Assembly: GCF_900142985.1 (NCBI RefSeq) | Contig: NZ_LT670849.1 | Span: forward strand, 2,604,001 to 2,668,000 | Direction of reading: 5' to 3' | Length of the DNA: 64,000 nt | From: Bradyrhizobium erythrophlei | GTDB lineage: Bacteria; Pseudomonadota; Alphaproteobacteria; Rhizobiales; Xanthobacteraceae | Position numbers and translations under genes: made by a program | The notes under the pieces: generated by a model | What the model was told of the DNA's origin: nothing | What the model saw: only the letters and a program-made list of their open reading frames with translations | Database searches by the model: none | Shown here: one piece after another, positions 45,590-54,457 of the stretch | Layout of the letters: the number at the start of each line of letters is the position of its first letter | How positions within the stretch are numbered: position 1 is the stretch's first letter

Positions 45590-46023
45590 TGCCGCCCAAA
45601 ACCATAACCGTCGGCCCAGCCGAGCGACCAAAAATCAGCCGCGACGGCCGTATCATGGTCATTAGTATCCCGATATCGATGCGGCTGACGGGAGGTAGGA
45701 AGAAGATCGTCACCCCCGCCAATGCCGCGCCGTGGTCACCGCCGCCGGCCCGGGTTGACAATACGGTCGTCAAGGCACTGGCACGCGCTCACCGTTGGCG
45801 CGGTATGCTTGAATCGAATCTGTTTGCGACGGTGCGCGATCTCTCCAAGGCCGAGAAGATCAACGAAGCCTATGTGTGCCGGGTTCTTCGTCTGACGCTG
45901 TTGTCGCCCAAGATCACCGAGGCGATTCTTTCAGGAAGGCTGCCCGATACGATCGACCTGGCAAAACTCCTAAAGCCGTTTCCGCTCGAATGGGAACGCC
46001 AGGAAGCGTCTTTCCTTCGTTGA
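45586..46023 (+). CDS. Conserved recombinase-associated small protein
   Basis: The 145-residue product starts at an ATG overlapping the recombinase stop by 4 nt. The C-terminal part (VDNTVVKALARAHRWRGMLE, SKAEKINEAYVCRVLRLTLL, PKITEAILSGRLP) is helical with an HTH look. It commonly follows serine recombinases in this group, together with DUF2924. It may be a directionality factor or DNA-binding helper, which is inference. Confidence 0.75.
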   Translation: MMPPKTITVGPAERPKISRDGRIMVISIPISMRLTGGRKKIVTPANAAPWSPPPARVDNTVVKALARAHRWRGMLESNLFATVRDLSKAEKINEAYVCRVLRLTLLSPKITEAILSGRLPDTIDLAKLLKPFPLEWERQEASFLR

Positions 46024-46099
46024 GGCGGCAACCCGTCTCTATCCCTTGCTCAATACAACTTATGATATAGATTGCGCAGCTCTCTATGAGGGGTGCGCG

Positions 46100-47629
46100 A
46101 TGGCAAAGAACATCGTGATATTTTCAGACGGCACCGGCCAGGCTGGCGGGATCAACTTCGACGAAGCACGTACCAACGTCTACAAGCTTTATCGCGCGTG
46201 CCGGGTCGGCCCGGATTCGCCGATCAATCCTGCCGAGCAGGTTGCCTTCTATGACCCGGGCCTCGGATCCGCGGCGGACGGCAGTCAATTCAAGATTGGC
46301 TGGATGCGATGGATTTATAACCTCTTGAGCATGGCCACTGGATTAGGCATCACCAACAACATCATTGACTGCTATGCGGCAATCATCCGGCTCTACGAGG
46401 ACGGAGACCGGATTTTCCTCATCGGCTTCAGCCGAGGTGCCTATACGGTGCGCTCCGTCGCCGGCGTGATGTCTTACTGTGGAATTCCGCGTCACCTACC
46501 TGAAAGCGCCCCATTGCAACTCGATCTCAAGGGATCCCGCGCACTTGCCGAGCACGCGGTAAAGGACGTCTATCAGTTCTGCTCGTCGTACGACCGTTCG
46601 AAAATCGGACGCTACCTCACCTTCATGATGCAAACGCGTGATGCGATCGCAGCAAAATTCAGATCGGATCACGGTTGCTCCGCTACAAAAGACGGCGTCG
46701 AACAGGCAAACGTCTTTCCTTACTTTATTGGGGTGTTCGACACTGTCGCTGCGCTTGGCAACAAGTGGCTAGCCCCGATCCTAATCGGCGCAGTCCCGGC
46801 TATTCCGTTTGTCCTATACTATCTGGGGAGTGCGCTTGACCCGATTTTTCCTGCGGCGGGCCGCGTTGCCAGGGATCTAGGCTATTTCAGCGTCGTGGTC
46901 GCCATTCTGGTCTATCTCAAGAACTACCTGAAAATCGCCCCCTCTCTGCCTGGATACGGCTTCTTCAAACGTCTTGCGACGCTGCACCTGACGCGGTCCA
47001 AGCACAGATTCTATGACACGACGCTGAACGTAAACGTCGACTACGCCAAACACGCGATTTCCATCGACGAAGATCGCGCTGATTTCGCCAGAGTGGGTTG
47101 GACGCCCACGGCGAAAAAACTCAACAGGCGAGACGACCACGATGACTTGTATTTTGAGCAGGTTTGGTTTCCAGGCGTCCATGCCGACGTGGGCGGTGGC
47201 TATATCGAAAACGAAGCTCGTCTGTCCGACGGCGCCATGAACTGGATGCTTGCTGCTGCGTCCATTGTTCCCAACGGATTGAAGCACGACGGAAGCGTTC
47301 TTGGGCTGTGGCCAAACCCAAGTGGCCCGCAACATGATGAGCAGGCGGGCTCCTTCTTCAAGAAAGCTTTGCGCGAGCTTCCGACCGACACCACGGGCGT
47401 GGCACAATCGCCCATGCACAAATCGGTCTACGAGCGTTTTACAAATGGTCCGGTGCTGATTTTCAATCAGATAGGACTCTATCGTCCGACCAATCTGCGA
47501 ACCCACGTGGACTTCGCGCCGTATTTTGGTGGCGGCTCGAATCGTCCCGGACCAAATCCCCCAAAAACCTGCATTGCGGACGACATCGAAGCGAAGTGGA
47601 TCGCGGCCAGCTGTCCTGGCCGGATCTAA
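46100..47629 (+). CDS. DUF2235 alpha/beta hydrolase (Tle1/T6SS-effector-like) with central membrane segments
   Basis: ATG 46100 with GAGGGG upstream gives 509 residues. The fold is that of DUF2235 lipases: KNIVIFSDGTGQAGG, LIGFSRGAYTVRSVAGVMS (nucleophile Ser in GFSRGA), GVFDTVAALG and WFPGVHADVGGGY (His). Between the hydrolase parts are two hydrophobic helices (about residues 225-247 and 260-280), suggesting a membrane-bound form. Tle1-type relatives are phospholipases secreted by type VI systems, but no such genes are nearby. A role as a membrane-lysing defense effector or as cargo of the recombinase module is possible but unproven. Confidence 0.8.
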   Translation: MAKNIVIFSDGTGQAGGINFDEARTNVYKLYRACRVGPDSPINPAEQVAFYDPGLGSAADGSQFKIGWMRWIYNLLSMATGLGITNNIIDCYAAIIRLYEDGDRIFLIGFSRGAYTVRSVAGVMSYCGIPRHLPESAPLQLDLKGSRALAEHAVKDVYQFCSSYDRSKIGRYLTFMMQTRDAIAAKFRSDHGCSATKDGVEQANVFPYFIGVFDTVAALGNKWLAPILIGAVPAIPFVLYYLGSALDPIFPAAGRVARDLGYFSVVVAILVYLKNYLKIAPSLPGYGFFKRLATLHLTRSKHRFYDTTLNVNVDYAKHAISIDEDRADFARVGWTPTAKKLNRRDDHDDLYFEQVWFPGVHADVGGGYIENEARLSDGAMNWMLAAASIVPNGLKHDGSVLGLWPNPSGPQHDEQAGSFFKKALRELPTDTTGVAQSPMHKSVYERFTNGPVLIFNQIGLYRPTNLRTHVDFAPYFGGGSNRPGPNPPKTCIADDIEAKWIAASCPGRI

Positions 47630-47731
47630 AGCCTACGATTCGTACATGAGATGTTACGGAATAAGTCGGTCAGTGGCTGACCCGCACTGCTCAGAGACTG
47701 CCATCAATCGGGGCTTACTCGACGAGACATC

Positions 47732-48487
47732 CTAACTCGCGGCAGCAGCTCTAGCCCGGTAGTAGTCCCGCTTGCTGCTTCCATCCAAAGAATAGTGACG
47801 AGAGTTCTTCGGATAGAACGTTTGGCGTCGTCCAGCAGAACTTATCTCCCAAACATAAACTTGAGGAACGTGGAGCCGCTGGCCGATTGGATATGGTTCG
47901 CTTCGACGACTGACGACCATATGTGGGAATTCAACATCCTGGTATTCCTTGAACAGTGTCTTCAACATTGCCACTCTAGGGTTCTCGTGCGCCACGAGCA
48001 TGGTCCTGTGCGGCTGGTTATCACCTAGCCTCAACAGTGGCCGTGGTTGTGTTACAGCCCTTGTCATCCCGGCAAACGCAGGCTTCGCAAAAAGCGATTG
48101 GAGCGCGGATCGTTTTCCCCCCAAGACAAAGAAGCATCGGGCACCAGATGCCTGCACCAGCAGCTCGAGACGGATCAAATCCCAGAGGATACTTTGAACC
48201 GATGGAATCGACGTTCCGACCCACTTCGACTCCACTGCGATCGAAATCGTTGGGTGCGGGTCACAAACAGCAAAATCGATCTCAGGCCTTCTACCAACCC
48301 CGGTAGAAAGCGCAGCCAGAATCGGATGCTTATATTCAGCGTGGGCTCGGTTGCCTGTTCGAGAACTCAATATTTGACCGATAGGATGTGTCAGATACTT
48401 CTCGCTGAATAACCCACTCCGATCACAAGCGAACTCGAATTGGAGCCATGCTCCCACTCCGGTCGTTAGAATTTTCGCGTAGTCCAT
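47732..48487 (-). CDS. PD-(D/E)XK-like nuclease-fold protein, function unknown
   Basis: The product has 251 residues. The stretch RRPEIDFAVCDPHPTISIAV followed by ESKWVG (about residues 67-92) shows the Asp...Glu-x-Lys pattern of PD-(D/E)XK nucleases. The preceding helix and the following SILWDLIRLELLVQ fit that fold. The C-terminal part is basic. No family name is known to me. It is divergent from SIR2-HerA with about 260 nt between. It may be a separate defense nuclease. Confidence 0.6.
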   Translation of the reverse strand: MDYAKILTTGVGAWLQFEFACDRSGLFSEKYLTHPIGQILSSRTGNRAHAEYKHPILAALSTGVGRRPEIDFAVCDPHPTISIAVESKWVGTSIPSVQSILWDLIRLELLVQASGARCFFVLGGKRSALQSLFAKPAFAGMTRAVTQPRPLLRLGDNQPHRTMLVAHENPRVAMLKTLFKEYQDVEFPHMVVSRRSEPYPIGQRLHVPQVYVWEISSAGRRQTFYPKNSRHYSLDGSSKRDYYRARAAAAS

Positions 48488-48746
48488 CTCGCTCCCCTAC
48501 CCTAAATCTCCTGACCATCACCACGGACGGCAGCTCCAAAAGTGGGACTATTATTGTATCGACACATGGCAACGGCCATGCCGAAGAAGTCTGTAGAGCA
48601 ACTGACTCCATTAGCGTGTGTGGTTAGGCCTAGCCGGGCAGCGTCGGTTGGCCGACGCGCGATACTAGACAAACGCTTACCTTGACGGTTGTGCTACAAA
48701 AGTTACACAATCTGTAGAATCAAGATGTAAATTGGGGGCGGAAACG

Positions 48747-49949
48747 ATGACTTCCGGGCACGACGCCCATCAGTGCGTGACGCAACTGAGACAGACGCTT
48801 GCTGCTGATAAGCTCCCGATCGGATTCTTCCTTGGCGCCGGGTGCCCTTGCGCCGTAATGGTCAAAGATAAAACCGGGTCCGGATCCTCGTCAATTATTC
48901 CGGACATTCGGGGACTTACCTCATATATCGACGGAATATTGACCGTTAATGAGGACGTGAAGGGCTCCTACGCAAAGCTATTGGGCCTGTTCAAGGAAGA
49001 CGAGGTTGACGCGCCCAACGTTGAGGTGATGCTCAACCAAGTCAGGCAATTCAGTAAAGTCGCTGGGAAAGCTGGCGTCCGGGGGTTGGCCGCGGACGAA
49101 CTGACTAAGCTGGACAAGCATATCTGTAACACAATTCGCACAAGAGTTACTCGAGCTCTTCCACCTCCCCCAACTCCCTATCATTGCCTCGCAGAATATA
49201 TCGGACGTCATCGAACGACCTCTATGGAGCTGTTTACGACTAACTACGATCTCCTTCTGGAAGAGGCACTTGAGTATCACCAGGTGCCGTTTTTCGACGG
49301 ATTTATTGGATCGGCTCGCCCCTTCTTCGACCAGAAAGCGATTGAAGATTCCGAAATCCCATCAAGATGGACTCGCTTGTGGAAGCTGCACGGATCTATC
49401 AATTGGCGATTTCACAAGGAATCGAAGTCTGTCGTTCGCACCGAGCGAGAGGAGATCGGCGACGAGCTGCTCATCCATCCGTCCCATCTGAAGTATGACG
49501 AGAGCCGAAGGATGCCCTACCTCGTCATGGCCGACCGTCTCAAACATTTCCTGAAGCGCGGCGAGCGTCCGGTAGCGCTCTTCCTTTTCGGATATTCCTT
49601 TGGCGATGAACACATCAACGAAGCCTTGGTCGATTGCCTCCAGTCAAATCCATCAGCCGCCTGCTTCGCGATGCAGTTTGGTGCGCTTTCCGGCTACCCT
49701 GCCGCCATCGAGCTTGCGGTCAAAAACTCGAACTTGTGCTTGATGGCAAAGGACGGCGCTATAATTCGCCGTCAACAGGGTGGTTGGCTCATGAACCCCG
49801 GCCGGGATATTTCCTCGCTCGCCGGTGTATTTACTGACGCAGGGGCTAAGGGCACCGACAACGATGCTCTCCGCCCCTGCCATTTTGAAATTGGTGACTT
49901 TGCCAAATTCGGGGACTTCCTGCGCTCGATCTCGAACGCAACGAACTGA
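48747..49949 (+). CDS. SIR2-like effector of a SIR2-HerA defense system
   Basis: ATG 48747 gives 400 residues. The SIR2 fold is seen in FFLGAGCP (27-34, NAD-binding glycines), ELFTTNYDLLLEEAL (Asn/Asp near 166-168), WKLHGSINW (His215, catalytic) and the late LFGYSFGDEHIN. Such proteins deplete NAD+ upon phage infection when joined to HerA. The HerA-like helicase gene follows 15 nt later, and the order fits the known pair. A C-terminal domain of ~80 residues is not recognised. The upstream intergenic stretch (48488-48746) is AT-rich and should hold the promoter. Confidence 0.85.
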   Translation: MTSGHDAHQCVTQLRQTLAADKLPIGFFLGAGCPCAVMVKDKTGSGSSSIIPDIRGLTSYIDGILTVNEDVKGSYAKLLGLFKEDEVDAPNVEVMLNQVRQFSKVAGKAGVRGLAADELTKLDKHICNTIRTRVTRALPPPPTPYHCLAEYIGRHRTTSMELFTTNYDLLLEEALEYHQVPFFDGFIGSARPFFDQKAIEDSEIPSRWTRLWKLHGSINWRFHKESKSVVRTEREEIGDELLIHPSHLKYDESRRMPYLVMADRLKHFLKRGERPVALFLFGYSFGDEHINEALVDCLQSNPSAACFAMQFGALSGYPAAIELAVKNSNLCLMAKDGAIIRRQQGGWLMNPGRDISSLAGVFTDAGAKGTDNDALRPCHFEIGDFAKFGDFLRSISNATN

Positions 49950-49964
49950 GACAGGTATGCCGTC

Positions 49965-51884
49965 ATGTCTCGGATAGACCCTACCCTGCTAGGCACTGTG
50001 GAAGACGTAAGCGGTGCGACCATCCGCGTTAAGCTCGGCAGCGAGACGGTCTCCGGACTGAGCTTCATCGAGGGGCAAAGCTATCGCGTTGGACAGGTTG
50101 GCGGGTTTGTACGTATTCCGCTTGGATTCGTGAACCTCTACGGAGTGATTTCGCAAGTCGGCGCTAGCGCCGTACCGGAGCGTCTGGCCGAGGTTGAGAT
50201 CCACGGCAATAGGTGGATGACTATCCAGTTAGTCGGCGAAGGCCAGCCCGGAGCGCGTTTTGACCGGGGCATCTCTCAGTTTCCCACCGTCGGCGACACC
50301 GCCCATCTTGTTACGGAAGCTGACCTACAGACCATCTATGGGCGTCCTAACGACTATCGCTTCGTACAAGTTGGTCAGCTTGCGAGTGCGAACAGCATTC
50401 CAGCTTTGGTCGAAATCGACAAGCTCGTGACCCGACACAGTGCAGTGCTGGGCACGACTGGCTCTGGTAAATCTACAACGGTTGCCGGTTTGTTGGCCGC
50501 GCTTTCTGATCGTGGACGCTATCCTTCGGCTCGTATCCTGGTTATCGACATCCACGGCGAATATGGCAGAGCCTTGCAGGACCGCGCTGCGATTTTCCGA
50601 ATTAGTCCGGATCTCGGGAAAGGCGAACTTCCGCTTTACATTCCCTACTGGGCGATGACGCTCGACGAACTTCTCCCCATAACGCTCGGATTGATTGAAA
50701 ACTCCGCCGATCGAGGAGCGGTTATCGATCAAATTACCGCTCTGAAGCTCGACGGCTTAAAGACCAATGCTCGCCCTGGAGTAAGCGCTGACACTCTGAG
50801 CGTCGATACACCAATTCCTTTCAGCATTCATAAGTTCTGGTTTGATCTTCATTGCGAGATGCGATCAACGCATTTCGAACGTGACGGCCAGGCTCAATCC
50901 CGTGCCACCTGGGCTTTGGAAATCGATCCGGCAACAACAAAGGCCGCGCAGGAAGGAAGCCCGATCAGAGGCATTCCTCCTCGGTTCCGAGCCGCCAAAG
51001 ATATTAAAGGTGATACTGAAAAGATCCGGCATAGCCGTTCACCCCTGTCGATCAGTCGACAGATCGATGCGCTTGGATCGAAAATTCGGGATCCTCGTTT
51101 CGATTTCTTGCTGCGTCCGGGACCTTACTGCCCAGCAGAAGATGGAAAAACCGAGCAGGACCTCGACACACTGCTTGCCGACTGGCTCGGCGATCGCAGC
51201 CCAATAACCATACTCGATCTGTCCAATATACCTCCTTCGATACAATCCGAGGTCGTCGGGGCTGTTCTTCGTATCTGCTACGACGCGCTTTACTGGAGCC
51301 GGAGCATCCCCGAGGGCGGTCGAGAACGACCGTTGCTTGTCGTGCTCGAGGAAGCACACGCGTATCTTCACGAAAAGCAGATCGCGTCGGCAGCTGTCAA
51401 GAAAATTGCCAAGGAGGGACGCAAATACGGGATAGGCATGATGCTGGTCAGCCAACGGCCGGCAGAGATAGACCAGACTATTCTTTCGCAATGCGGAACG
51501 TTGTTTGCACTCCGACTGTCCAACGCCGAGGACCGCAGCCATGTGAAGGGAGCGGCTTCCGATAATCTCGACGGTCTATTTGCGATGCTTCCCGTTCTGC
51601 GGACTGGAGAAGCCGTGATTATCGGCGAAGCCGTCAACTTGCCGATCCGCGCGCTCATCAATCCTCCAGGGGCCAACCGAAGGCCCGATAGTTCTGATCC
51701 GAAGGTAGTTCTCTCCGGCTCAGAAGCGGACGGATACGAGGGTCCGGGAGGCTGGAATCAAAAGCGCGATCCGGCGAACTATGCTGAAGCTGTCGAACTA
51801 TGGCGCCGCCAAAATCCTCGGCCAACCAATGTCCATATCGATCCGATTGCTACCGCAACGACAAAACCAGGAGAGCAGAAGTGA
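49965..51884 (+). CDS. HerA-like ATPase/helicase of a SIR2-HerA defense system
   Basis: The product has 639 residues. An N-terminal HAS-barrel (about 8-70) is followed by a HerA/FtsK-type ATPase: VLGTTGSGKSTTVAGLLAAL (Walker A, 163-171), ILVIDIHGEYGRAL, LLVVLEEAHAYL (Walker B, 457-465) and MMLVSQRPAEIDQTIL with a sensor/Arg-finger region. The length is normal for HerA. It forms hexamers and, with SIR2, forms a complex that degrades NAD+ or DNA on infection. Its last 4 bases overlap the KTSC gene start (GTGA). Confidence 0.9.
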   Translation: MSRIDPTLLGTVEDVSGATIRVKLGSETVSGLSFIEGQSYRVGQVGGFVRIPLGFVNLYGVISQVGASAVPERLAEVEIHGNRWMTIQLVGEGQPGARFDRGISQFPTVGDTAHLVTEADLQTIYGRPNDYRFVQVGQLASANSIPALVEIDKLVTRHSAVLGTTGSGKSTTVAGLLAALSDRGRYPSARILVIDIHGEYGRALQDRAAIFRISPDLGKGELPLYIPYWAMTLDELLPITLGLIENSADRGAVIDQITALKLDGLKTNARPGVSADTLSVDTPIPFSIHKFWFDLHCEMRSTHFERDGQAQSRATWALEIDPATTKAAQEGSPIRGIPPRFRAAKDIKGDTEKIRHSRSPLSISRQIDALGSKIRDPRFDFLLRPGPYCPAEDGKTEQDLDTLLADWLGDRSPITILDLSNIPPSIQSEVVGAVLRICYDALYWSRSIPEGGRERPLLVVLEEAHAYLHEKQIASAAVKKIAKEGRKYGIGMMLVSQRPAEIDQTILSQCGTLFALRLSNAEDRSHVKGAASDNLDGLFAMLPVLRTGEAVIIGEAVNLPIRALINPPGANRRPDSSDPKVVLSGSEADGYEGPGGWNQKRDPANYAEAVELWRRQNPRPTNVHIDPIATATTKPGEQK

Positions 51885-52090
51885 AACGCGATCCAGTGAC
51901 TTCTACCAACATTGCAGAGGTCGGCTACGACCCGAACAGCCGCACGCTTGAGGTCCTGTTTAACAGCGGCGCGGTTTATCAATATTTCGACGTTCCGCAA
52001 CAAATCTACAACGACCTTATGCAGGCCCCTTCAAAGGGTGGATTCGTTAATGCGAACGTGAAGGGACACTATCGTTACGCTCGAATATAG
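51881..52090 (+). CDS. KTSC-domain small protein
   Basis: GTG 51881 overlaps the HerA stop. The 69 residues (IAEVGYDPNSRTLEVLFNSG, AVYQYFDVPQQIYNDLMQAP, GGFVNANVKGHYRYARI) form a complete KTSC domain, named for its conserved Lys-Thr-Ser-Cys in other members, here with variation (SKGGFVNANVKG). Its function is unknown. The coupling suggests co-production with SIR2-HerA, which is not a standard component of that system as far as I recall. Confidence 0.75.
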   Translation: MKRDPVTSTNIAEVGYDPNSRTLEVLFNSGAVYQYFDVPQQIYNDLMQAPSKGGFVNANVKGHYRYARI

Positions 52091-52388
52091 CGGGAGTGGC
52101 GCAGTCTACAGGCATCATCGGCACGCGCCAGATCCCGGAACGTAGAGGCGCAGCTTGCGCGTCAACGCCGCCGATTTTCCGCCTCCCTGAGCCATCTTGA
52201 GGCAATCATCTCATGGTCTGTGGCTAATGGCGTTGTGCAGTCTGGGGTTTCGGTGGAAAACCAAAGGAAAGTGGCAATGTTTCCGACGTTGATCGAGAGA
52301 TCCGGGGTAAAGCCACCTTTCCAACCCGCTGCCACACCTAGAGCGGCTTGTGGCCGGGCGACGCCCAGCCTGGCTTCGCGGAGGACTC

Positions 52389-53708
52389 ATGAGCTTTCAA
52401 GCCACCGAGACGGGTTCAAATCATGAGCCCACGTTGCGCTGCCCCAACTGCAATCACGAAATTCGCTTGACCGAGTCCCTGGCGGCCCCGCTCCTCGCAG
52501 CCACTAAACAGCGGTTCCAAGAGCAGCTTGCTGCAAAGGATGCAGAAGTCCATCGCAAGACTGAGGCATTGCAGAAGGAGCGCGATCAAGTCGAACAAGA
52601 GCGCCAGACTATCGACGATCAGGTCAACCAAAGGCTGTCGGCCGAGCGTAGTCAATTGATCGCCAGCGAAAGCAAGAAGGCCCGCGACGCGGTTTCCGCG
52701 GAACTGCTCGCGCGCGACGGTGAATTGGCCGAAATACGCCAGATTCTGGAAGTGAATAACGCCAAATTGGCGGAAGCTCAGCAAGCCCAAGCTGAAGTGA
52801 TGAGAAAGCAACGCGCTCTGGACGAAGAAAAGCGCGAGTTTGATTTGACAATTGAAAAGCGGGTTCAGGCGTCGATCGACGAAATTCTAGTTAAGGCTCG
52901 CCAAGACGCCGACGAGGCCGCGCGACTGCGCGTGGCCGAAAAAGATCAGACCATTGAATCGATGACGCGAACGATCGAGGAATTGAAGCGCAAGGCAGAG
53001 CAAGGATCGCAACAGGCCCAAGGCGAGGTTCTGGAGCTTGAGCTCGAAGAGCTTTTGCGCGGACGCTTTCCAACCGACTCCATCGACCCGATCGGCAAAG
53101 GTGAACTTGGTGCAGACGTAATGCAGCAGGTGAACGGCGCGATTGGCCAGCCCGCCGGCATCATTCTCTGGGAGATCAAGCGCACCAAGGCTTGGAGTGA
53201 TGGATGGCTTGCCAAACTGCGGGACGACCAGCGCCGATCCGGCGCCGATGTGGCACTGATTGTCTCTCAGGCCTTACCTAAGCATGTCGAGCAATTTGAT
53301 CTGGTCGAGGGCGTTTGGGTCGCTCATCCCCGTTGTGCTCTTCCGGTCGCTGTGGCCCTCCGCCAAGGATTAATCGACGTGAGTAGCTCACGATTGGTCC
53401 AGCAGGGCCAGGAAACGAAGATGGAACAGGTCTATCACTATCTGACCGGCACCAAGTTTCGCCAACGTGTGGATGCTGTCGTTGAAAAGTTCAACGATAT
53501 GCGGGACGACCTCGACAAGGAACGCAAGTTCATGGGACGTCAATGGGCCAAGCGAGAAACACAGATTCTGTCGGTGCTCGACTCTACGGTCGGCATGGTC
53601 GGTGATTTGCAAGCAATTGCCGGCAAGGCAATGCCAGAGATCCCAAGCCTTAATTTGCAATTGTTGGAAGATGCGACCGAAGCCGAACGGAAGGTCAGCG
53701 GACTATGA
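52389..53708 (+). CDS. DUF2130 family protein: coiled coil plus PD-(D/E)XK-like domain
   Basis: ATG 52389 with GGAGGAC gives 439 residues. An N-terminal zinc-finger-like CPNC precedes a long coiled coil (about 35-215, Glu/Lys/Gln-rich). The C-terminal region matches DUF2130: LELEELLRGRFPTDSI, IGKGELGADVMQQV, IILWEIKRTKAWSDGWLAKL and LIVSQALPKHVEQF. A D...E-x-K (WEIKRTK) pattern suggests a nuclease-like fold. The gene lies 299 nt after the KTSC gene, and its relation to SIR2-HerA is unclear. Confidence 0.85.
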   Translation: MSFQATETGSNHEPTLRCPNCNHEIRLTESLAAPLLAATKQRFQEQLAAKDAEVHRKTEALQKERDQVEQERQTIDDQVNQRLSAERSQLIASESKKARDAVSAELLARDGELAEIRQILEVNNAKLAEAQQAQAEVMRKQRALDEEKREFDLTIEKRVQASIDEILVKARQDADEAARLRVAEKDQTIESMTRTIEELKRKAEQGSQQAQGEVLELELEELLRGRFPTDSIDPIGKGELGADVMQQVNGAIGQPAGIILWEIKRTKAWSDGWLAKLRDDQRRSGADVALIVSQALPKHVEQFDLVEGVWVAHPRCALPVAVALRQGLIDVSSSRLVQQGQETKMEQVYHYLTGTKFRQRVDAVVEKFNDMRDDLDKERKFMGRQWAKRETQILSVLDSTVGMVGDLQAIAGKAMPEIPSLNLQLLEDATEAERKVSGL

Positions 53709-53872
53709 CGCCGGCGCCCGTCACCTCTACTGAATGAATTCGGTTCGAATTCTCGCCCTCGCGCCGCAGTTTAGGTGATGGATTTCTGATTCGCGTCGTC
53801 GCGAGCGGAGATCGGACCGACACGGGCTGCGAAGGTCTAATAGTCTCCGCAAAACGGGAATTTTTCGAGCAT

Positions 53873-54205
53873 GTGCCGGAGACTTTCCGCCGTTTCTGGA
53901 GGCTGCGAGAGCGGGAGCTTAGAGACAAAGCTAAACGAGCAAAATCCCCGGTTTCCGGACCTGTGAAGTCCAGGTTATATTTCGTCGCTAACAGCGGGAC
54001 TGCCTTGGCTGGCGTGGCAGGAATCAAAACCTCACATTTCTTTTGGCCAGGAACGGATCCACGATCGGCAGAAGACCTCGCGTTTTTAGTGGCAGCCGCA
54101 GCGACGCCTTACGCATCAATCACCAAGCTTGTGGCAATTTCTCCCCTGGGGCGACTCCGTGGCGATTCATATTTCACGAAAAGTCGCCCCAAAGGGCGGC
54201 CTTAG
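53873..54205 (+). CDS. Hypothetical protein, start uncertain, possibly frameshifted
   Basis: GTG 53873 opens 110 codons (PETFRRFWRLRERELRDKAK, KSRLYFVANSGTALAGVAG, AFLVAAAATPYASITKLVAI). The frame is open further upstream to about 53735 (GDGFLIRVVASG) without a start codon. A nearby ATG at 53733 reads MNSVRILALAPQF in another frame, so a one-base shift may have split a longer gene. No family is recognised. Confidence 0.35.
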   Translation: MPETFRRFWRLRERELRDKAKRAKSPVSGPVKSRLYFVANSGTALAGVAGIKTSHFFWPGTDPRSAEDLAFLVAAAATPYASITKLVAISPLGRLRGDSYFTKSRPKGRP

Positions 54206-54457
54206 AAACGCCTGATAAATCACCAGCTCGTCTCGTTGCGGGGATGCGCAACAGACGTCCCCACAGATTGCCGCCGATTGTGATTTCTCTCAGCTCATAA
54301 GGACTTAGACCAGCTAGGGTTCGCTTTCCCCTTTCCCGCCGTTTCGATTCTTTGAGCCGCTGAGGTTTGGGGGAGGGGCGTATTTCCAGGTAGCCTCGAT
54401 CATTGGTTGAGCTATCGTATATTGCGCTGTTGGGCATTCCACGGTGGGGTGGGCGAA

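Noticed and set aside
46100..47629. Type VI secretion cluster
   Set aside because: The DUF2235 protein resembles T6SS lipases, but no VgrG, Hcp, PAAR or immunity-like gene is nearby.
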